Assembly: GCA_946480825.1 (NCBI GenBank)
Contig: CAMLLG010000066.1
Location: forward strand, 1 to 20,646
DNA from: an uncultured Lysobacteraceae bacterium
Lineage (GTDB): Bacteria; Pseudomonadota; Gammaproteobacteria; Xanthomonadales; Xanthomonadaceae
DNA: 20,646 bases
Direction: 5' to 3'
The stretch's first letter is position 1. Every line of letters starts with the position of its first letter. Below, in pieces: positions 16,369 through 20,646 of this stretch. A program made the position numbers and the translations under genes. The notes beneath the pieces are model-generated. The model saw nothing but the letters and a program-made list of their open reading frames with translations. It was not told the DNA's origin and did no database searches.

Positions 16369-16722
16369 TCATTCGGAGGGGAGCCCCCAGCCCGGTTTGA
16401 CGCGAATACGCTCTGCATCGGCTTTTCGTCCAGCGCGTTGCAAGTGCTCTGCCAGTAGATTGCGGTACATCCATTCCGGAATCTGGATCTCATAACCGTC
16501 GGGCGGCCCCCAACAGTAATAGACCTCTACATGACCTTCCGCTATGTCGTACCCGTCCACTTGGCGATCGTAATCATCGAGATCGTTGGCGTAGGTAACG
16601 CCGATGCCGGAATCGCTATTGCCGTACCCGTGTCGTTTCAAGGCGAACTCAACCAGGTCATCGAGCGACCGCCAAGCACCAATCGCAACTTCGACAGCGA
16701 CGCTCGGATCGATTTTCGTCAC
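16369..16722 (-). CDS. Small accessory protein of unknown function between era and recO
   Basis: A 117-residue, soluble, acidic protein with no signal peptide; I do not recognise the family. The visible features are a central aromatic block [31 protein letters not shown] (near 70-100), which predicts a strand, a turn and then a helix, and a C-terminal basic helix [17 protein letters not shown]. This shape, strands followed by a PP-x-GYEI-x-P turn, recalls small immunity or antitoxin-like proteins, but that is only an impression. The start is GTG 16722, overlapping the era stop as GTGA, so it is translationally coupled to era. Its base composition is visibly less GC-rich than era and recO and its codons are more mixed (TAC/TAT, AAA, ATA-poor but AT-ending codons frequent), which suggests recent acquisition into a conserved operon. 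Confidence 0.75.
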   Translation of the reverse strand: MTKIDPSVAVEVAIGAWRSLDDLVEFALKRHGYGNSDSGIGVTYANDLDDYDRQVDGYDIAEGHVEVYYCWGPPDGYEIQIPEWMYRNLLAEHLQRAGRKADAERIRVKPGWGLPSE

Positions 16723-17654
16723 TCCGTGTACCCGAAGGCCTTCAACGCCGCCTCGTCGTCCGACCAGCCCTCGCGCACGCGGACCCAGGTTTCGAGGAAG
16801 ACCCTGCAGCCGAACATGCGCTCCATCTGCAGTCGCGCCTTGGTGCCGATCTCGCGCAGGCGCGCGCCGCCCTTGCCGATGACGATGGCTTTCTGACTCT
16901 CGCGTTCGACGAAGATCACCGCGCCGATGCGGCACAGGGTTTCCGGCGGTGCGCCCTTGCGCTTCGAAGTTTCTTCCTCGAAGCGTTCGATCTCGACCGT
17001 CGTCGCGTACGGCAGTTCGGCGCCGAGCTGGCGCATCAGCTGTTCGCGTACCAATTCGCCGGCGAGGAAGCGCTGGCTCTTGTCGGTGATCTCGTCTTCG
17101 CCGTAGAGCGCGTCCTGTTCCGGCAGCAGACCGAGCACGCTCTTCACCAGCGGTTGCAGGCCGCTGCGCTTGAGCGCCGAGACCGGATGCACGCTGGCGA
17201 AATCGCGACCTTCGCTGGCGGACTGCAGGAACGGCAGCAGCACGGCCTTGTCGGGATACCGGTCGACCTGATTCACCACCAGCACGGTGGGGATGCCGGC
17301 GCCCTTCAGTGCGTCGTAGGCCAGGCTGTCTTCGTCGCTCCACTGCCCGGCGCGGATCACCAGCATCGCCGCGTCCACGCCTTCCAGCGCACCGCGCGCG
17401 GCGCGGTTCATCATCCGGTGCATGGCCGAAGCCGTGGCCTTGCCCTTGTCTGCGTGGATGCCGGGCGTATCGACCAGCACCAGTTGGCCGTCCGGGAACG
17501 TGGCGATGCCCAGCATCCGGTGACGGGTGGTCTGCGGGCGCGGCGAGACGATGCTGACTTTGGTGCCGACGAGGGCGTTGATCAGGGTGGATTTGCCGAC
17601 GTTCGGACGGCCGAGGACGGCGACGTGGCCCGCGCGGTAGGTGGATTCGGTCAT
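16719..17654 (-). CDS. era: GTPase Era
   Basis: A 311-residue essential GTPase that binds the 3' end of 16S rRNA and aids 30S assembly. The G domain has G1 GRPNVGKS at 15-22, G2 around TT at 42-43, G3 DTPG at 62-65, G4 NQVD at 128-131 (with Gln replacing the common Lys) and G5 SALK at 159-162. The C-terminal KH domain includes [17 protein letters not shown] at 258-274. ATG 17654 is fixed by family length; an excellent -10 (TACAAT) lies only six bases before it, so the transcript may be leaderless. The stop overlaps the following accessory gene by four bases. Confidence 0.97.
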   Translation of the reverse strand: MTESTYRAGHVAVLGRPNVGKSTLINALVGTKVSIVSPRPQTTRHRMLGIATFPDGQLVLVDTPGIHADKGKATASAMHRMMNRAARGALEGVDAAMLVIRAGQWSDEDSLAYDALKGAGIPTVLVVNQVDRYPDKAVLLPFLQSASEGRDFASVHPVSALKRSGLQPLVKSVLGLLPEQDALYGEDEITDKSQRFLAGELVREQLMRQLGAELPYATTVEIERFEEETSKRKGAPPETLCRIGAVIFVERESQKAIVIGKGGARLREIGTKARLQMERMFGCRVFLETWVRVREGWSDDEAALKAFGYTE

Positions 17655-17660
17655 ACCGCG

Positions 17661-17666
17661 ATTGTA
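17661..17666 (-). promoter_or_regulatory. -10 element directly upstream of era
   Basis: TACAAT on the minus strand (five of six) ends seven bases before the A of the era ATG at 17654. Transcription would therefore begin at or next to the start codon, giving a leaderless mRNA. No clear -35 is seen at the expected distance. Confidence 0.4.
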
Positions 17667-17741
17667 CGGCCCGGCAAGGGGTGGCGATACGGGGCGGCGA
17701 TCCCCGCAGCCCGCGCAATACAGGGGTTTTCCGCGGCCTGG

Positions 17742-17755
17742 TCCCGGCGCCGGGA
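17742..17755. terminator. GC palindrome after the secreted-protein gene
   Basis: The 14-base perfect palindrome TCCCGGCGCCGGGA starts immediately after the stop codon of the gene at 17756-18139 (minus strand) and is followed by a weak A/C-rich tract, not a T-run. It is a weak terminator candidate separating the accessory genes from era. Confidence 0.3.
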
Positions 17756-18139
17756 TCAATTGCCCGAAACGGCGGCCGGTTTGAACCGCGAACTGTTCTC
17801 GACCAGGATGTAATTGCAGGTGCCGTCGGTGTTCCACTGGAAATAAATGTAGGACTCCGGGCCGACGCTGCGCGCCACCTCGATCAGGCCCGCGTTGCCG
17901 GTACTGCAGGACCGGCTGAGGCCCGCGGCGGTGGTCGCGAAGCAACTTGCGGTGTACTGGTTGTGATAGCAGCCGATCGACTGCTGCGTGTCCGCCGAAC
18001 CGCGCGCATCGGCGACGGCACCGTTGGCGAAGCGCGATGCGTCATTGACGTTGACAGGGTAGACCAATCGCTGGCCTGCGGTGGCGGTACCGACCGCGAG
18101 CACGACCAGCGCGAGCGCGAACAGGGATTTCGGTTGCAT
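17756..18139 (-). CDS. Small secreted cysteine-containing protein of unknown function
   Basis: A 127-residue protein with a clear Sec signal peptide ([22 protein letters not shown], cleavage near residue 21-23) and a mature part of about 105 residues. It has four cysteines (57, 66, 78, 108), probably two disulfides, and ends in [22 protein letters not shown]. There is no lipobox, so it should be periplasmic or secreted. I recall similar unnamed proteins in Lysobacter-type genomes but know no function. ATG 18139 has a strong AAGGAG seven bases upstream, so it is probably well translated. It lies between rnc and era, where most relatives have no gene, with a further membrane protein gene immediately upstream. 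Confidence 0.82.
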   Translation of the reverse strand: MQPKSLFALALVVLAVGTATAGQRLVYPVNVNDASRFANGAVADARGSADTQQSIGCYHNQYTASCFATTAAGLSRSCSTGNAGLIEVARSVGPESYIYFQWNTDGTCNYILVENSSRFKPAAVSGN

Positions 18140-18187
18140 GCGGTTCTCCTTGTCGATGCGAGGGGTGTAAGCCGTATCTCGATCCGC

Positions 18188-18685
18188 TCAGAACCGCAGG
18201 CGGACGCGATCTTCGTTGACCGCACGCGAGAGCGCGGCGGACATCGCGATCTGTTCTTCGGGCGGCAGACCCGCGATCGCGATCCGGAAACGCTCCATGC
18301 TCCGGTGATCGACGCTCCGGTGATCGATGCCGTTGTCGACCAGCAGCGTGTTCAACCGGCGATCGGCCATTGCGGCGCGCTGCGGGTCGGCGGACGGCGA
18401 CAAGGTCCCCGGCGATGACGGCTGCGGCGATATGCCGGGTACGGCGCCTGCGGCCGGCAGCGAACGTTCCAGCGCGGCGAGCCGGGCGTCGATGCGCGCG
18501 AGCTGGCTGGTCAGCGCCGCGGAAGCGTCGGTGGACGCGGCGTCCATTCCGTCCGCGTCGACCGTGGCGCCGCCCGTCGATACCGGCTCGACCGTCGCGC
18601 CATCGCCGCGCGCGAACAACACCCAGCCCTGGGCGAAGACGACTGTGGCGAGGACGACATTGCAGGCGGTCGACAGGCGTGACAT
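18188..18685 (-). CDS. Single-pass membrane protein with coiled coil, unknown function
   Basis: A 165-residue protein with one N-terminal membrane segment (about 7-26, CNVVLATVVFAQGWVLFA) and no lipobox, so a periplasmic-facing anchor is likely. A Thr/Ala/Asp-rich linker is followed by a short coiled coil (SQLARIDARLAALERSL, 60-76), a Pro/Ser-rich stretch (80-103) and a C-terminal helical part ending NEDRVRLRF. DHRSVDHRSM at 121-130 comes from a 15-base tandem duplication near 18302-18330. No family is recognised. ATG 18685 starts just before the membrane segment. A longer reading to 18775 runs through the tandem repeats at 18701-18739 and is less likely. The gene lies 49 bases upstream of the secreted-protein gene, so the two may be co-transcribed. 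Confidence 0.65.
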   Translation of the reverse strand: MSRLSTACNVVLATVVFAQGWVLFARGDGATVEPVSTGGATVDADGMDAASTDASAALTSQLARIDARLAALERSLPAAGAVPGISPQPSSPGTLSPSADPQRAAMADRRLNTLLVDNGIDHRSVDHRSMERFRIAIAGLPPEEQIAMSAALSRAVNEDRVRLRF

Positions 18686-18700
18686 GACGGAGTCCAGTGG

Positions 18701-18739
18701 ATCGTGCTCTTGGAATCGTGCTCTTTGGAATCGTGCTCG
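18701..18739. repeat. Short tandem repeat upstream of the membrane-protein gene
   Basis: ATCGTGCTCTTGGA (18701-18714), ATCGTGCTCTTTGGA (18715-18729) and a partial ATCGTGCTCG (18730-18739) make about 2.7 copies of a 14/15-base unit. They lie 16-54 bases before ATG 18685, so they fall in its leader or promoter. Confidence 0.75.
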
Positions 18740-18855
18740 ATGCGGAATGCGCGAACGGAAGCGACACGCCGCCAATCGATGGGGTGCGCTCTTTCATGAA
18801 CACGGGATTCCCCTGCAGGACCGGACAGCGCGAATCGCGCAGCGCCCGGGGACGC

Positions 18856-19527
18856 TCAGGCGCCCGGCGCGACCGCCTGCAGGACCGCTTCGGCCGCGAG
18901 TTGCTCCGCCGCGCGGCGGGAACCGGCCTCGCCTTCGCGGCGCAGCGGCGGATCGCTGAGGGCGCATTCGGCCCGGAAGAGTTTGGCGTGGTCCTCGCCG
19001 GATTCCGACAGCAGCGTGTAGGCGGGCAACGGCAGTTGGCGCGCCTGCAGCCATTCCTGCAGGCGGGTCTTGGCATCCTTGCCGAGCTTGTGCGGCGGCG
19101 GCAGCGCGTCGATGGCCTCGGCGAACCACGGCAGCACCACCGCCCGGCAGGTCTCGAAACCGGCATCGAGATAGATCGCGGCGATCACCGCCTCGAAGGC
19201 GTCGGCGAGGATCGAATCGCGGCGATGACCGCCGGATTTCATCTCGCCCGGGCCCAGCAGGATGCGCGCGCCCAGTTCGAGCCTGCGCGCGAGCGCCGCG
19301 AGCGAGGATTCGCGCACCAGTTCGGCGCGCGCGCGGGTGAGTTCGCCTTCCGCGGCCTTCGGCCAGCGGATGTAGAGCGCCTCCGCGACGATCGCCCCGA
19401 CCAGGGCGTCGCCCAGGAATTCGAGCCGCTCGTTGTGGACCGGTGCCGCGCTGCGGTGGGTCAATGCCCGTTCCAGCAGCGCGGGGTCGCGGAAGACATG
19501 GCCCCCGCAGGAGATCGCTGCGCTCAC
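18856..19527 (-). CDS. rnc: Ribonuclease III
   Basis: A 223-residue double-strand-specific endoribonuclease that processes rRNA precursors and some mRNAs. The family signature NERLEFLGD lies at 32-40, giving the metal-binding residues Glu33, Glu36 and Asp40; Asp109 and Glu112 complete the active site at the E. coli spacing. The C-terminal double-stranded-RNA-binding domain starts near [11 protein letters not shown] at 151 and ends in [14 protein letters not shown]. The start is GTG 19527, with GAGG ten bases upstream, and gives the usual length. It lies 25 bases after the DUF4845 gene. In most relatives era follows directly; here two accessory genes intervene. Confidence 0.97.
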   Translation of the reverse strand: MSAAISCGGHVFRDPALLERALTHRSAAPVHNERLEFLGDALVGAIVAEALYIRWPKAAEGELTRARAELVRESSLAALARRLELGARILLGPGEMKSGGHRRDSILADAFEAVIAAIYLDAGFETCRAVVLPWFAEAIDALPPPHKLGKDAKTRLQEWLQARQLPLPAYTLLSESGEDHAKLFRAECALSDPPLRREGEAGSRRAAEQLAAEAVLQAVAPGA

Positions 19528-19552
19528 CGCGGATCGGACCTCGGCACGGCGA

Positions 19553-19936
19553 TCAGTACGAGGCCGTTCCCGTCAGCGCCTGCTCGGCGCTGAACTTGCC
19601 GACCACGTCGAGGTTGTACATCAGCGGGACGCGCACTTCGTAGTTGACGTACATCACCTGGCCCTGGCCGCTGCCCTTGTTCTCGACCTTCACGTGCTGG
19701 GGCTTCACGTTTTCCGAGTAGCTGATGTACAGGCGCTTGAAGAACTTTTCCTTGACCTGCGCCGGCTGTTCGTTGGCGATGCCGGCTTCGGCGGCCAGGC
19801 CCTTCATCGCGGATTTCACCGCGAAGTATTCCTGGTACATCGGGAACAGCTTCATGGCGATGAACAGGAAAAAGCCGACCACCGCCGCCACGATGACGAA
19901 GCTGATCAAGGTCATGCCGCTCTGATTGCGTCGCAT
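19553..19936 (-). CDS. DUF4845 membrane protein
   Basis: A 127-residue protein with a single N-terminal membrane segment (9-28, [20 protein letters not shown]) and a periplasmic domain ending [25 protein letters not shown]. It belongs to the DUF4845 family found between lepB and rnc in many gammaproteobacteria; the function is unknown. The opening [10 protein letters not shown] resembles a prepilin leader, but the Glu usual at position +5 after the glycine is a serine, so pilin processing is doubtful. ATG 19936 is preceded by a GGGGGA stretch about nine bases upstream. The 133 bases between it and lepB hold no gene. Confidence 0.85.
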   Translation of the reverse strand: MRRNQSGMTLISFVIVAAVVGFFLFIAMKLFPMYQEYFAVKSAMKGLAAEAGIANEQPAQVKEKFFKRLYISYSENVKPQHVKVENKGSGQGQVMYVNYEVRVPLMYNLDVVGKFSAEQALTGTASY

Positions 19937-20069
19937 ATCCGATTTCCCCCGAAACGATGACGTATGGACAAATGATGTGTATGGCTGATGCGTACGGTTG
20001 GAATGTACAGCGGGTGCAACGACGATCGCGCGCGGACGGAACCCCTTCCGCGCCGCCGGACGCCGCATC

Positions 20070-20646
20070 TTACGGAATGTCGTTGCCGATGCGGGACGGT
20101 TCGAAGCTGTCCGTGCAGAACCAGCCACTGCAGTTCAACCACACCAGGAACGCCTTGCCGCGGAGCCGATCTTCCGGCAGATAGCCCCAGAATCTACCAT
20201 CATCGCTGCGGTCGCGATTGTCGCCCATCACAAGATAATGCCCGGCCGGCACGGTCCAGCGGCTCTCGCCGCGGGGATCGACGAACTGCTCCGGCAACTC
20301 CAGCACCTCGTGCTCATGGCCGGGCATTTTCTCGAGCAGACGGGTCGCGCCGTTCATTTCGGCGTTGCGGCCGTTGCCCTTGAACTCGCCTTTCGGCGTG
20401 TACTGCATGACCTGGCCGTTGATCGCCAGCGTGGTGCCGGCGTACTCGACGGTATCGCCCGGCAGGCCGATCACGCGCTTGATGTAATCTGCGCCGGTAT
20501 TCGGATCGCCCGGGCCCTTGCCGGGGTAGCGGAACACCACGACGTCGCCACGCTCGGGCGCGTCGACCTCGACGAACTTGCGGTTGGTGATCGGCAGGCG
20601 CAGGCCGTAGGCGAACTTGTTGACCAGGATGAAGTCGCCGATCAGC
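20070..20646 (-). CDS. lepB: Signal peptidase I, C-terminal 192 residues (partial, runs off the window)
   Basis: Membrane-bound leader peptidase that cleaves signal peptides from exported proteins at the outer face of the inner membrane. The N-terminal membrane segments and the catalytic serine lie beyond the window; the visible part begins LIGDFILVNKFAYGLRLP. The general-base lysine is in DYIKRVIGLPGDTV (box D), and box E is GDNRDRSDDGRFWG, both diagnostic of the family. The C-terminus NCSGWFCTDSFEPSRIG has a cysteine pair and the conserved SRIG. It heads the lepB-DUF4845-rnc-era-recO operon. Confidence 0.96.
   Translation of the reverse strand, partial: LIGDFILVNKFAYGLRLPITNRKFVEVDAPERGDVVVFRYPGKGPGDPNTGADYIKRVIGLPGDTVEYAGTTLAINGQVMQYTPKGEFKGNGRNAEMNGATRLLEKMPGHEHEVLELPEQFVDPRGESRWTVPAGHYLVMGDNRDRSDDGRFWGYLPEDRLRGKAFLVWLNCSGWFCTDSFEPSRIGNDIP

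Noticed and set aside
18701..18739. Possible CRISPR-like repeats
   Set aside because: The units are 14-15 bases, directly abutting with no spacers, and no cas gene is present.
19553..19936. DUF4845 protein as a type IV pilin-like protein
   Set aside because: A GMTLIS leader is present but the conserved Glu at +5 is missing, and the genomic position and sequence fit DUF4845.

Overview
The window is one strongly GC-rich, almost gap-free stretch of bacterial chromosome. Gene content and order (lepB, DUF4845 gene, rnc, era, recO; CYTH, nagZ, hpt, methylthioinosine phosphorylase; XVIPCD-type proteins) point to a gammaproteobacterium of the Xanthomonadaceae/Lysobacteraceae (Lysobacter or Luteimonas-like). 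That placement is inferred from family knowledge, not from a database search. All but two genes lie on the minus strand. I see no rRNA, tRNA, CRISPR array, insertion sequence or prophage, and no gene-free stretch longer than about 300 bases.

Layout from low to high coordinate: (1) 1-1551, the 5' part of leuS, preceded by a stand-alone H-NOX heme/nitric-oxide sensor gene. (2) 1840-4776, a flavin monooxygenase gene followed by an AidB-type acyl-CoA dehydrogenase gene. (3) 4801-5155, a cold-shock gene with its own promoter and terminator. (4) 5235-8158, a tightly packed operon CYTH triphosphatase - nagZ - hpt - S-methyl-5'-thioinosine phosphorylase, which links cell-wall recycling with purine and methylthio-purine salvage. 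(5) 8433-11931, rlmD flanked by two proteins that carry diverged C-terminal XVIPCD-like domains, the secretion signal of the bacteria-killing X-type type IV secretion system. (6) 12058-15574, a YdbH/YdbL-type envelope lipid-transport pair, divergent from a receiver-Hpt phosphorelay protein. (7) 15514-20646, the conserved lepB-DUF4845-rnc-era-recO operon, interrupted at two joints by small accessory genes.

The most interesting material is: the two candidate T4SS effectors with no visible immunity partner; the DUF1318 lipoprotein, which looks like a YnbE-YdbL fusion with a relic internal signal peptide; the orphan NO-type H-NOX with its heme and possible zinc residues intact; and the accessory genes inside the rnc-era-recO operon, including a lower-GC gene start-overlapped with era.
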